From: Bacillus pseudomycoides
GTDB lineage: Bacteria; Bacillota; Bacilli; Bacillales; Bacillaceae_G
NCBI RefSeq assembly: GCF_002551005.1
Contig: NZ_NVOY01000009.1
Coordinates: forward strand, 255,344 to 310,233
Length of the DNA stretch: 54,890 bases
Direction: 5' to 3'
The notes beneath the pieces were generated by a model, which searched no databases, was not told where the DNA came from, and saw only the letters and a list, made by a program, of their open reading frames with translations. The number at the start of each line of letters is the position of its first letter. Position 1 is the stretch's first letter. Shown one piece after another: positions 42,371 through 51,173 of this stretch. The translations under genes were made by a program, and so were the position numbers.

Positions 42371-43000
42371 ATGAGTAAATATGTTATGTTTGATTTTGAC
42401 GGTACCTTAGTAGATTCTAAAGATATTTTTATCCCTATTTTCAATGAAATAGCAGAGAAACACCGTTTTAAACAGGTAAAAGAAGAGGATGTTGAAGCAT
42501 TGCGGAAGTTATCAATTCCAGAGAGATGTAAATTGCTTCACGTGCCCCTCTATAAAATCCCTATGATAGCATTAGAGTTCTATAAATTATATCAGCCATC
42601 GATTCAAAGCCTTACTTTGTTTGATGGAATTAGAGATGTTTTGCAGACATTGAAAGAGAGCGGCTATGAAATTGTCATTGTATCATCGAACGATGAGGAG
42701 CATATTCGGGAATTTTTACGTCAGAATGAAATTGATTATATTCATGATGTTTTTTGTTCCCATAATATATTCGGAAAAGATAAAATGATAAAGAAATTTC
42801 TAAAAGAAAAGAAACTAAAAAGTTCCGATGTGATATACGTAGGAGACGAACTTCGAGACATCGTATCGTGTAAAAAAATTGGTGTAGAAGTGATTTGGGT
42901 AAGCTGGGGATATGATGTGTTAGAAACAGTACAGGCTGAATCACCGAATTACATTGTGAATGTACCAAAAGAAATTGTAAGTGTTGTACATTCACAATAA
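42371..43000 (+). CDS. HAD hydrolase, phosphoglycolate phosphatase-like
   Basis: A 209-residue HAD phosphatase. Motif I YVMFDFDGTLVDSKDIF, motif II IVIVSSNDEEHI, motif III Lys in GKDKMIKKFLKE and motif IV VIYVGDELRDIVSCK. The SNDEEHIREFL block and C-terminal GVEVIWVSWGYDV are those of the Gph-like subgroup with an unknown substrate. AAGGAGC sets ATG 42371, with a spurious in-frame TTG two codons earlier. The broken VOC gene follows after 29 bases and was probably in the same operon. Confidence 0.85.
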   Translation: MSKYVMFDFDGTLVDSKDIFIPIFNEIAEKHRFKQVKEEDVEALRKLSIPERCKLLHVPLYKIPMIALEFYKLYQPSIQSLTLFDGIRDVLQTLKESGYEIVIVSSNDEEHIREFLRQNEIDYIHDVFCSHNIFGKDKMIKKFLKEKKLKSSDVIYVGDELRDIVSCKKIGVEVIWVSWGYDVLETVQAESPNYIVNVPKEIVSVVHSQ

Positions 43001-43029
43001 TGTGAAGTGGAAAAGGGAACAAGGGGAGT

Positions 43030-43421
43030 ATGTTGGAGAAAACGTTTGAACTAGGAATTCATCACATTGAGTTTTGGGTAGCGAATTTACAGGAATCTAT
43101 TGAATTTTATCGCCAATTATTTCCGATTATCGGCAGAAACAACTAAATGAAACAGCTTTTAGTACAGGGAAAACAGAGATTTATTTTAAAGAGATTGGTG
43201 TAGAATTTGTACGTACATTAGGACCAAGACACATTTGTTATCAAGCAATGAATCGCTCTGTAGTTGATGAAGTTGCGAGTTTTTTGCATAATGTTCAAGC
43301 AACAATTATTCGTGGTCCAATCGAAGTGAAAGAGTATTCGGAAGGATATTATACGGTAGATTTTTATGATCCAAACGGTTACATAGTAGAAGTTGTGTAT
43401 GGGCCAAATTTGGAGATGTAA
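43030..43421 (+). pseudogene. VOC-superfamily (glyoxalase/bleomycin-resistance-like) protein, frameshifted
   Basis: ATG 43030, with AAGGGG upstream, opens MLEKTFELGIHHIEFWVANL and QESIEFYRQLFPIIG, then stops at TAA near 43144. The next frame carries on as LNETAFSTGKTEIYFKEIGV, then CYQAMNRSVVDEVASFLHNV and DFYDPNGYIVEVVYGPNLEM to TAA 43419-43421. Together they make one ~130-residue VOC domain with the metal-binding pattern His near the start and Glu in IVEVVYGP. A small deletion at about 43128-43140, where a Trp codon is usual, explains the break. Confidence 0.85.
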
Positions 43422-43727
43422 ATGTAAACAAACCATAATTAACAGAGTTTATCATGTTTATCTAGTAATTTTTTATTGAATTTTAAATACAAATAAAAAC
43501 GATCAAAAGACCCAACAGCTAATATCTATAAATTAGCTGTTGGGTCTTTTGTGTATGAATATACTGTGACACGAGACATACAGAAAAAATAGTTTTGATA
43601 ATTTTAAAAGAGATTAATAAAATATAAAAGTTTGATCACGAGATGATTCCGATTGTAACATCTTTAATGAATTGATTATGTTTTTCCACTACATAATTGA
43701 GATGTTTCCATCATTAATAATAAATTA
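43422..43727. other. Spacer with terminator
   Basis: Apart from the perfect 19-bp hairpin at 43505-43550 I see no gene in this 306-base AT-rich spacer. Confidence 0.5.
43505..43550. terminator. Strong bidirectional terminator
   Basis: AAAAGACCCAACAGCTAAT pairs perfectly with ATTAGCTGTTGGGTCTTTT across an 8-nt loop. Confidence 0.93.
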
Positions 43728-44324
43728 TTAACCACGTTTTTTCGTTAATTTCTTTACAATAAAATAGAAAACAGCAAGACACACTGCAGCTATAGCGAAA
43801 TATTTTACATAAGGCCCCGCAACATCGTTAATATTCTGCCATTTTTCACCTAGCTTCCAACCTAAATAAACAAATAAAGTTGACCAAGGAATAACTGCAA
43901 GCGTAGTAAGTGTTACAAATCTAACATGTGACATTTTAGCGATACCTGCAGGTATTGAAATAGCATGACGTACAACTGGAATAAAACGCGCTGTAAAAAT
44001 AACACCAGTTCCATAACGATTAAACCATGTCTCCGCATGATCAATATGTTTCTTTTGAATGAAAATATATTTTCCATAACGTTCAAGTACTGGTCTGCCT
44101 CCGTAACGACCAATCCAATATATAAATATTTGTGCTATAACCCCACCAATAGTACCGAATATAACAGCACCTAAAAACGATATATTTCCTAATGATACTA
44201 AATATCCAGCATACGCTAGTACAATTTCACTTGGAATGATTTCAATCATTAATCCAAGCATAACTCCCCAATAACCAAGACCTTCTAAAAACATTAAAAT
44301 GGAATGAACTAAATTACCTAACAT
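43728..44324 (-). CDS. DedA-family membrane protein
   Basis: A 198-residue membrane protein with the DedA/VTT-domain pattern: an entry helix with IEIIPSEIVLAYAGYLVS, the GAVIFGTIGGVIAQIFIYWI helix with GRYGGRP, and the signature FTARFIPVVRHAISIPAGIA containing the conserved Arg and Pro. Family members transport polyprenyl phosphates or phospholipids across the membrane; B. subtilis UptA (undecaprenyl phosphate) is one. Which lipid this copy handles cannot be told. The upstream sequence of ATG 44324 (TAGGTGTAATATG) gives a fair ribosome binding site. Confidence 0.88.
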   Translation of the reverse strand: MLGNLVHSILMFLEGLGYWGVMLGLMIEIIPSEIVLAYAGYLVSLGNISFLGAVIFGTIGGVIAQIFIYWIGRYGGRPVLERYGKYIFIQKKHIDHAETWFNRYGTGVIFTARFIPVVRHAISIPAGIAKMSHVRFVTLTTLAVIPWSTLFVYLGWKLGEKWQNINDVAGPYVKYFAIAAVCLAVFYFIVKKLTKKRG

Positions 44325-44616
44325 ATTACACCTACCACATACAAAATTTTAAACGTACTAAAAAAAGAGATATTTTATTTACATATATTAAATTAACCAC
44401 TAGAAAAAGAATTTTGTTGAACTACAATCCAAACTATACCCTCTTAATATGAGAAAACAATGAGAATACAATGAAATTTACCTAAAACATCTAAAAAACT
44501 ATTTTCATTCCAATTAATCACTTTTGCATTAAGATACCGAAGATAAGATAAAAACAATTTACGAACGTATATTCTTTTGTTAAAATTTACATGGAATAAT
44601 ATGGAGGTGGTTTGGT

Positions 44617-45657
44617 GTGGAATTCAGGAATATAAATATTTCTGAGCGTATGGAGCACTATAATGTATCAGGTTTAAGCATTGCTTTCATTGAAAATGGT
44701 GAAGTACAAATGACAAAAGAATTTGGTGTCATGAAAGCGGGAACGAATAGAAATGTAAACAGTAATTCTATTTTTAATGCTTGTTCGATTAGTAAGTTTT
44801 TAACAGCAATGCTAGTTTTAAAGTTAACCGAACAAGGAATCCTTCATTTAGATGAGGATATAAATAATAGACTTATATTTTGGAAGGTTCCTGAAAATGA
44901 ATATACTCACAATAAAAAAGTTACGTTACGAACATTGCTTATCCATCAATCTGGAATAATCGATCCTGAAGGGAGTTTTAATGAACTTAATTCCGCTCTA
45001 GGTAATCCTACAATGGTTGAACTATTAGAAGGAAAAACGCCATATTGTAAAGAACGTATTGAAGTGAAATATGAACCAAAAAGTGATTTTCAATATTCCG
45101 ATGCAGGTTTTTGTATTATACAGCAAGTATTAGAAGATGTTTGTGGTAAACCTTTTGAGGTGTTAATGGACGAGCTTATATTTGAACCGTTACATATGAA
45201 AAACAGTACATTTTCACAAACAACATTACCAGTAGGCAGTGAGCAATTTGTTTGTGGTCATAATAAAAAAGGAGAAGTCGTTTTGAGCGAATATCCGATT
45301 TATCCATATCCAGCAGCTTCCGGACTTTGGACAACACCAACGGATTTAGCAATTTTGATAACTGAAGTAATGAACTCGTTAAAGGGTCAAAGTAAAATTG
45401 GTCTTTCTGAGATTAAGGCAAAAGAACTCATTACTTCACAAGGCTGTAAAGAATGGGCGGGTTTAGGGGTTTTTCTTGATGGTTCAGGACAAGATGTTGA
45501 AATTTCTTCACTTGGCTGGGGAATCGGATTTCAAAGTATGCTCATTGCTTATCCATATCTAGAAACTGGTGTAGTTATCATGACTAATACAGATATAGGA
45601 GTTCATCAAATGAAGGGGATTATTGGTGAGATAATACATGGAGTATACAGAAAATAA
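44617..45657 (+). CDS. Beta-lactamase-fold serine hydrolase
   Basis: A 346-residue protein of the class C beta-lactamase / serine hydrolase fold without signal peptide, so probably cytoplasmic. The nucleophile motif SxxK is SISK (Ser57, Lys60) in NACSISKFLTAMLVLKL. The tyrosine motif is YSDAGFCIIQQVLED. The third motif is in the C-terminal SSLGWGIGFQSM region, where a usual HGG/HSG is not obvious. GTG 44617 is preceded by GGAGGTGG. It is followed by the nucleotidyltransferase gene in the same direction with a 42-base gap. The substrate is unknown. Confidence 0.85.
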   Translation: MEFRNINISERMEHYNVSGLSIAFIENGEVQMTKEFGVMKAGTNRNVNSNSIFNACSISKFLTAMLVLKLTEQGILHLDEDINNRLIFWKVPENEYTHNKKVTLRTLLIHQSGIIDPEGSFNELNSALGNPTMVELLEGKTPYCKERIEVKYEPKSDFQYSDAGFCIIQQVLEDVCGKPFEVLMDELIFEPLHMKNSTFSQTTLPVGSEQFVCGHNKKGEVVLSEYPIYPYPAASGLWTTPTDLAILITEVMNSLKGQSKIGLSEIKAKELITSQGCKEWAGLGVFLDGSGQDVEISSLGWGIGFQSMLIAYPYLETGVVIMTNTDIGVHQMKGIIGEIIHGVYRK

Positions 45658-45699
45658 CAAAATTTAGGTTTTGATAGGAATAAGGGAGGAGGGATTTAA

Positions 45700-46479
45700 G
45701 TGAAGGAACTTACGACAATTAAAACTTTAAAATTAAAAGAAGAAGCAAAAAAAATTGTAAAACAAGTTGCTGATGTATATCAACGCCATACAGGAGAAGA
45801 TTTCATCGGTTTACTTGTCCATGGTTCAGCGGTAAAGGGAGGCATTATTCCAGGTTCGAGCGATATTGATTTTTATCTTTATTTGAAGGAAGCAGCTTTT
45901 GAAAGACAAGGGGTACTACCACTGAATTTATATGTAAACATTCACCGTGACCTAAGTAAAATTGATATAAAATCGTTTCGCTATATTCAATGCGAAGCAT
46001 TAACAGACCAATTACCAGAGGAATTTGTTGGTCCAATTCCTGGTGCTTATCAAATTGTAGCGGGAAGGTTGCCGATTGAGGAGGCAACTAATGAACAACT
46101 GAAAGAAAGCGCAATAAAAGCATTACATAATATAACGGCTGTGCCAAAGTATTTTTCTACACTTTTAGACCACGGTAAAGAAAGGTTAACAAGAGTTGTT
46201 CGTCAGCTTAGTACACAAGTTTCCCCAACGATATTTCACGTCTTATCGGTCGTAAATCAAGATGCTGTCGAGGTATGGGAAATGCCAAAAAATGAAGCAA
46301 TACATCTATTACCAAATGAAGAAATGAAACAATTTGTGATTCAATTTTATGAATGTGCTGGAAGATATTATCCAGATGAAAATTCAGTAGATGATGCTTT
46401 GGGCATGATTGAAAACGGTGCAAAGTTTTTCGAAAGTGTTAACCTATGGTTTGCAAAGGAAATAAAAGTAAGTAAATAA
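45700..46479 (+). CDS. Nucleotidyltransferase-domain protein
   Basis: A 259-residue protein with a polymerase-beta-type nucleotidyltransferase motif: GLLVHGSAVKGGIIPGSSDI then DFYLYL, i.e. GS followed by DxD. This suggests transfer of a nucleotide to a small molecule or tRNA; members of this group include antibiotic nucleotidyltransferases, but the rest of the protein is not close to any I recall. The C-terminal half is helical. GTG 45700 follows AAGGGAGGAGGG. Probably co-transcribed with the serine hydrolase upstream. Confidence 0.75.
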   Translation: MKELTTIKTLKLKEEAKKIVKQVADVYQRHTGEDFIGLLVHGSAVKGGIIPGSSDIDFYLYLKEAAFERQGVLPLNLYVNIHRDLSKIDIKSFRYIQCEALTDQLPEEFVGPIPGAYQIVAGRLPIEEATNEQLKESAIKALHNITAVPKYFSTLLDHGKERLTRVVRQLSTQVSPTIFHVLSVVNQDAVEVWEMPKNEAIHLLPNEEMKQFVIQFYECAGRYYPDENSVDDALGMIENGAKFFESVNLWFAKEIKVSK

Positions 46480-46534
46480 TATAGGACAATTGATATTGAT
46501 TAACGGGTGTATATATGAAAGAAGAAAAGCATTA

Positions 46535-46569
46535 AAAAACGCAGGATTTCGAAGAACCTGCGTTTTCTT
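46535..46569. terminator. Bidirectional terminator
   Basis: AAAACGCAGG pairs with CCTGCGTTTT around an ~11-nt loop, T-rich on both strands, between the nucleotidyltransferase gene and the minus-strand hydrolase. Confidence 0.88.
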
Positions 46570-46583
46570 AACTAATAAAAACT

Positions 46584-48041
46584 CTATTTTTCAGTTTTCG
46601 TAAACAGAAGTGGCTTTGTGCTTAACGTTGCTGGGAGGTGTACTTTCAGTTCGTGAAGTTCACCAGCTGGGTTCATTTCATAAGAAATTAATATATCCAT
46701 TTCTACTTGGAAAACATTCCATTTCGTATTGAACATATCATAGTGGTGATGGTTCATTTCAATGTCGAATGACGCAAATTTTAAATATAATGATTCATTT
46801 CGTTTGTGCACTTCAATTGTGCCATATGCAGGGTGTTCAAACGTTCCTGTATAATCTTTTAATGGATGGGAAAGAACAGTTTCCTTTACTTGTGGTAGCG
46901 ATTTGTTCATTTCTTTCATCATTTCTTGAAACTTTTCCGTATCTTCTATCACACGTTTGTGCCAATCAATTGGTTCTAATCCAAGCAATTCATCATAAAT
47001 TTGATGTGCAAGATAAGGAGGAAGTAGTGTGTTACCACGATTCGTTAACACAACAAGACCAATATTATGTTCTGGCATAAAGGAGACAAATGCTGAGAAT
47101 CCATCGATATTCCCTCCGTGATAAATTTCCTTATGGCCGCGATAGGCAGTAATAAACCAGCCAAGACCGTAACTGTTTACTGGAGTTTCTGGCATAGTGA
47201 ACATTGGTGCATCTGGAATCGGGATATGCGGTGTATACATTTGTTGGAGCAAATTTTGTGCAAGTAGTTCATGTTCTCCAACTTTTCCTTTATTTAAATG
47301 AAGTAACACCCATTTTGCCATATCTTCTATATTAGAGTTCATACATCCAGCAGCACCAATTGTATTAAGGTTGTAAAAAGGTACTTCTGTTATGTTTCCG
47401 TCTTTCTCGATGTAAGGAAGTGCATGGTCATTTGATTTTTGTGAAGTTGAAACTGAGAAGTTTGTATGTTCCATTTGAAGTGGGTTTAAAATATGTTCTG
47501 TTGTAAATTGTTCCCACGTATCATTTGTAATGTTTTCGACGATAGAGCTAATTGTGGCATACATTAAGTTATTATATAAAAATGCGGAGCGGAACGGTGC
47601 ATCTAGCTCTAAGTGGCGAATGTTTTCAACGATATTTTTTCTGCATATGGAGGCTGCGTACCAAAGTAAATCGTGACGGCTGACACCCGTACGGTGAGAT
47701 GCTAGGTCGCGAGCTGTTGTTTGTATGCTTGCTAGTGGATCGTGAAGTGAAAAAGCTGGAATATATGTTTGTACAGGTGTATCCCAATTAAATTTTTGTT
47801 GCTGATCAAGTAAACTTAAAGAAAAAGTACCAAAAGCTTTTGTTGCGGAACCGATTGCAAATAATGTTTTTGGGGTAACTGTTTTTTTATTTTTTGTATC
47901 ACGATATCCAAAACCTTCTGAGAATATTACCTCTTGATTTTTTACGATGGCTACTGCCGCTCCAGGGACGTTCAAATCTTTCATCATGTTTTGAATTGTC
48001 GTATGTAATTTACTTGTAAGAGGCATTTCAGTTTTTTGCAT
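46584..48041 (-). CDS. Beta-lactamase-fold serine hydrolase with C-terminal beta domain
   Basis: A 485-residue protein. SxxK is SATK (Ser65, Lys68) in LFAIGSATKAFGTFSL; the tyrosine motif is YNN in FLYNNLMYATISSIVE; the third motif is HGG in EIYHGGNIDGFSAFVSFMPE. All three catalytic elements of the class C / D-aminopeptidase-like fold are present. The last ~110 residues (DYTGTFEHPAYGTIEVHKRN) form a DUF3471-type beta domain. No signal peptide is seen. GGAGGTTT sets the start at ATG 48041. Convergent with the other serine hydrolase operon; the two are only distantly related. Confidence 0.87.
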   Translation of the reverse strand: MQKTEMPLTSKLHTTIQNMMKDLNVPGAAVAIVKNQEVIFSEGFGYRDTKNKKTVTPKTLFAIGSATKAFGTFSLSLLDQQQKFNWDTPVQTYIPAFSLHDPLASIQTTARDLASHRTGVSRHDLLWYAASICRKNIVENIRHLELDAPFRSAFLYNNLMYATISSIVENITNDTWEQFTTEHILNPLQMEHTNFSVSTSQKSNDHALPYIEKDGNITEVPFYNLNTIGAAGCMNSNIEDMAKWVLLHLNKGKVGEHELLAQNLLQQMYTPHIPIPDAPMFTMPETPVNSYGLGWFITAYRGHKEIYHGGNIDGFSAFVSFMPEHNIGLVVLTNRGNTLLPPYLAHQIYDELLGLEPIDWHKRVIEDTEKFQEMMKEMNKSLPQVKETVLSHPLKDYTGTFEHPAYGTIEVHKRNESLYLKFASFDIEMNHHHYDMFNTKWNVFQVEMDILISYEMNPAGELHELKVHLPATLSTKPLLFTKTEK

Positions 48042-48276
48042 AGTAAAACCTCCACTCATATATTATTTACTTCCGCACTATCATTTCTTGAAACAAGTAG
48101 AAAATCCCTTTTTCTTTTTAGAAGTAAAATTGATAATATTATGTCAAATTTTTAGAGTTGAAAATTCGGAGATAATAAAGGAACTTGCGTGTTTTTGTAC
48201 GAAAGCCTTTTTATTTGCGATGCATATATGATAAACTCCATATAGAAAAAAAGAAGTTGTGAAAGAAGGTTACTTG

Positions 48277-49233
48277 ATGAAACACGCAGAGTATGAATAT
48301 TTAAATATGTGCCGTCATGTTATGGAAAACGGTACGAGAAAAGAAGACCGCACTGGTACAGGAACAGTATCTGTATTTGGGTATCAAATGCGCTTTGATT
48401 TAAGTCAAGGTTTTCCGTTACTTACGACAAAACGTGTGCCGTTTCGTTTAGTAGCGAGCGAACTTCTTTGGTTTATGAAAGGTGATACAAACATTCGTTA
48501 TTTGCTGCAGCATAATAATAATATTTGGAACGAATGGGCGTTTAAGAACTGGGTAGAGAGCGATGCATATACAGGTCCAAATATGACAGATTTTGGACTT
48601 CGTTCGCAGCAAGATGAAGAGTTTCATAAGCAATACGAAGAGCAAATGGAATTGTTTAAAACAAAGGTGCTTGAAGATGATGAATTTGCGAAGTGTTACG
48701 GTAATTTAGGAGATGTGTATGGAAAGCAGTGGCGTGCATGGAAAACGACTGCTGGGGAAACACTTGATCAATTACAAGATGTTATTGAGATGATTAAGAA
48801 AAATCCTGATTCTCGCCGCCTTATTGTGTCTGCATGGAATCCAGAAGATATACCAAGTATGGCATTGCCGCCTTGTCATACGTTATTCCAGTTTTATGTG
48901 GCAGACGGAAAAATATCTTGTCAGTTATATCAACGCAGCGGGGACATTTTCCTAGGTATTCCGTTTAATATAGCAAGCTATTCTTTATTAACACATTTAA
49001 TTGCCCATGAGTGTGGCTTAGAAGTAGGAGAGTTCGTTCATACAATTGGTGATGCTCATATTTACACGAACCATTTTGAGCAAGTGGAAAAACAATTAGC
49101 ACGTGAACCACGTCCATTCCCGACGCTAAAGTTAAATCCAGATGTGAAGTCTATCTTTGATTTTGAAATGAATGATCTTGTGTTAGAAGGATACGATCCA
49201 CATCCAGCAATTAAAGCACCAGTTGCTGTGTAA
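48277..49233 (+). CDS. thyA: Thymidylate synthase
   Basis: A 318-residue enzyme that methylates dUMP to dTMP using methylene-tetrahydrofolate. The catalytic Cys200 is in [14 protein letters not shown]. Other family blocks are [53 protein letters not shown] and [12 protein letters not shown]. It carries the ~50-residue insertion seen in Lactobacillus-type enzymes (316 residues), which accounts for the length above 264. ATG 48277 follows AAGAAGGTT; ATG 48259 is in frame but less well placed. The next gene, dfrA, starts 21 bases on, making the usual folate operon. Confidence 0.97.
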   Translation: MKHAEYEYLNMCRHVMENGTRKEDRTGTGTVSVFGYQMRFDLSQGFPLLTTKRVPFRLVASELLWFMKGDTNIRYLLQHNNNIWNEWAFKNWVESDAYTGPNMTDFGLRSQQDEEFHKQYEEQMELFKTKVLEDDEFAKCYGNLGDVYGKQWRAWKTTAGETLDQLQDVIEMIKKNPDSRRLIVSAWNPEDIPSMALPPCHTLFQFYVADGKISCQLYQRSGDIFLGIPFNIASYSLLTHLIAHECGLEVGEFVHTIGDAHIYTNHFEQVEKQLAREPRPFPTLKLNPDVKSIFDFEMNDLVLEGYDPHPAIKAPVAV

Positions 49234-49254
49234 ACAAAAATAGGGGGGATATAG

Positions 49255-49743
49255 ATGATTTCATTACTTGTAGCAATGGATAAAAATCGATTAATCGGTA
49301 AAGACAATCAATTACCTTGGCATCTTCCAGCAGATTTGGCGTACTTTAAAAAAGTAACGATGGGTCATCCGATTATTATGGGACGAAAAACGTTTGAATC
49401 GATTGGCAGACCGTTACCTGGCAGAACAAATATAATTTTAACTCGTAATCAAAATTATAAAATGGAAGGCTGTGAAGTCATTCATTCTATTGATGACGTG
49501 AAGAAAATGGACGAGCAAATGATTGATGAACTCTTTGTAATTGGCGGTGCAGAAATTTTTAAAGAAGTGCTTCCTTTTGCCGATCGCTTGTATATTACTA
49601 AAATTGAAGAGGTATTTGAAGGTGACACATTTTTCCCAGAAATAAACGACAATGAGTGGGAAGAAATATCTGTAATACAAGGCGTGACAGATGAGAAAAA
49701 TCCATATACATATGCTTATCATGTGTATGGTAGGAGGAAATAA
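49255..49743 (+). CDS. dfrA: Dihydrofolate reductase
   Basis: A 162-residue enzyme that reduces the dihydrofolate produced by ThyA to tetrahydrofolate, using NADPH. The N-terminal MISLLVAMDKNRLIGKDNQL and PWHLPADLAYFKKVTMGHPI blocks carry the substrate-binding Trp and acidic residues, and MGRKTFESIGRPLPGR, VIGGAEIF and GDTFFPEI complete the pattern. AGGGGGGATATAG precedes ATG 49255. Target of trimethoprim; B. cereus-group DHFR is naturally less sensitive (family knowledge). Confidence 0.97.
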   Translation: MISLLVAMDKNRLIGKDNQLPWHLPADLAYFKKVTMGHPIIMGRKTFESIGRPLPGRTNIILTRNQNYKMEGCEVIHSIDDVKKMDEQMIDELFVIGGAEIFKEVLPFADRLYITKIEEVFEGDTFFPEINDNEWEEISVIQGVTDEKNPYTYAYHVYGRRK

Positions 49744-49749
49744 AAAGAG

Positions 49750-49784
49750 AGAAGATTGGTGTGTTACATACCAATCTTCTTTTG
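49750..49784. terminator. Bidirectional terminator
   Basis: AGAAGATTGGT pairs with ACCAATCTTCT around GTGTTAC-like loop. The minus-strand MFS gene ends inside it. Confidence 0.9.
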
Positions 49785-50978
49785 CTGTTGGCGGTGATAA
49801 AATGTCCATAGAAAAGTGATAAAGAAAGGAAGCAACATACAGAGTCCTGTTACAAAAAAGGCTATATTTAAGTCAAATAGATCATATAGCAGTCCAGATA
49901 AATAAGCGCCTATTCCTCCGCCTAATACAGCGAGTAACGTCCATGTTGCAAATACCCGGCCTAAATACTGTTCTTCGCATGAATGTTGAATATAGATTTG
50001 TGCCAATACAACACTTATATTAAAGGTAATGCCTAGTAAAAAGGTTGCAATAATGCTAAGAAATGGAGAAGGAACACTTAAAAGGAAAAATAAAATACCA
50101 CTCATACTTATAAATTTAATATAAGCTTTTTTATTGTTTAATTGACCTCGGTATTTTGATACCTGCGTTGCCCCGAGTATACCCCCGGCAGCAAAAATTG
50201 CTAAATATATACCCATACTCCCAAGTTTAATCGTACTCCAATATCTGTTACTCAGTTCTAGTACTAACACTTCAAAGACTTTTCCGCCAAATGCAATTGG
50301 AGCCATGAATAAGAGAATATATAAGAGATCTTTTTTTATGAAGACATATTGAAATCCTTGTAAGACGTTTATGTGGAAAGGTACTTGATGTTGCTTTTCT
50401 TGTGCTCCAAATTGTACGAAGTAAATACAGATAAAACTAATAAGAAAAGAAAGGGCGTCAAGTATAAATAAAAGTTGTATATTTCCACTTGTTATCGTAT
50501 AAATGCTTGAAGCAAGAAGCGGCCCTAATAAAATAGTAATTTGTCCTAATATAGCACTACATGAGTTAGAGATATAAAGCGGTGTTTGAGATGAAATTTG
50601 TTTAAAAGAAGCTTTTGCTGCTGGATCAAAGAATCGATTGATTGTTTGAGAAATAAAGGAAAGAATAAGTAAAAGCAATATGTAGTTTGATGAATTTAAA
50701 AAAATAAAACAAAAAGAAGTAGCCGCACTTGCGATATCTGTAAATAAAATAATCTTCTTCCGGTTGTATAAATCTGCGGCAATACCGCCTACCGGAATGG
50801 TAAGTAAACTTGCAACGCCGCGGATTATCCAAAGAAGGCCTACGGAAGATAAAGTATTTGTAAACATATATGCTGCAATAGATTGTGCAAAGAATGAAAA
50901 ATGGTTTCCAAGATTAGAAATAAATCTTCCTAAAAAGTATATACAGAGATCCCTATCTTTTCTAAGTACAAACCACAA
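49764..50978 (-). CDS. MFS transporter
   Basis: A 404-residue transporter with about 12 membrane helices. The family signature between helices 2 and 3 is GGIAADLYNRKKIILFTD, and the layout fits the MFS_3/EntS-like group, which includes exporters of siderophores and macrolide-type drugs. The substrate is not known. The start is TTG 50978, preceded at about 11 bases by AAAGGAG. A hairpin shared with dfrA lies at the 3' end. Confidence 0.84.
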   Translation of the reverse strand: MWFVLRKDRDLCIYFLGRFISNLGNHFSFFAQSIAAYMFTNTLSSVGLLWIIRGVASLLTIPVGGIAADLYNRKKIILFTDIASAATSFCFIFLNSSNYILLLLILSFISQTINRFFDPAAKASFKQISSQTPLYISNSCSAILGQITILLGPLLASSIYTITSGNIQLLFILDALSFLISFICIYFVQFGAQEKQHQVPFHINVLQGFQYVFIKKDLLYILLFMAPIAFGGKVFEVLVLELSNRYWSTIKLGSMGIYLAIFAAGGILGATQVSKYRGQLNNKKAYIKFISMSGILFFLLSVPSPFLSIIATFLLGITFNISVVLAQIYIQHSCEEQYLGRVFATWTLLAVLGGGIGAYLSGLLYDLFDLNIAFFVTGLCMLLPFFITFLWTFYHRQQQKKIGM

Positions 50979-51059
50979 TTTTGCATCTTCTCCTTTTTGA
51001 TTCTATATTAAGAAAAGAAAAAGTAAAAACAAAGTCTTATATAAAAATTTTCTGAATGT

Positions 51060-51106
51060 TATAATGATAGTATAAAGAACGGCGCATATTGCGTCGGTTT
51101 TTTTTA
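51060..51106 (+). promoter_or_regulatory. -10-like element followed by terminator hairpin upstream of the PBP gene
   Basis: TATAAT at 51060-51065 is followed at 51080-51098 by a GC-rich hairpin (CGGCGCA paired with TGCGTCG) and eight T. A second promoter-like pair, TTGTGA 51118-51123 and TATGAT 51140-51145 (16-base spacing), lies downstream of the hairpin and 29 bases before the GTG. The hairpin could be an attenuator of a longer transcript, or close a very short RNA. Confidence 0.5.
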
Positions 51107-51173
51107 TTGGATTAATTTTGTGAAATTGGATTTTTATAGTATGATAGTTTCGAGAAAGAAAGGAGGAAAAAAT

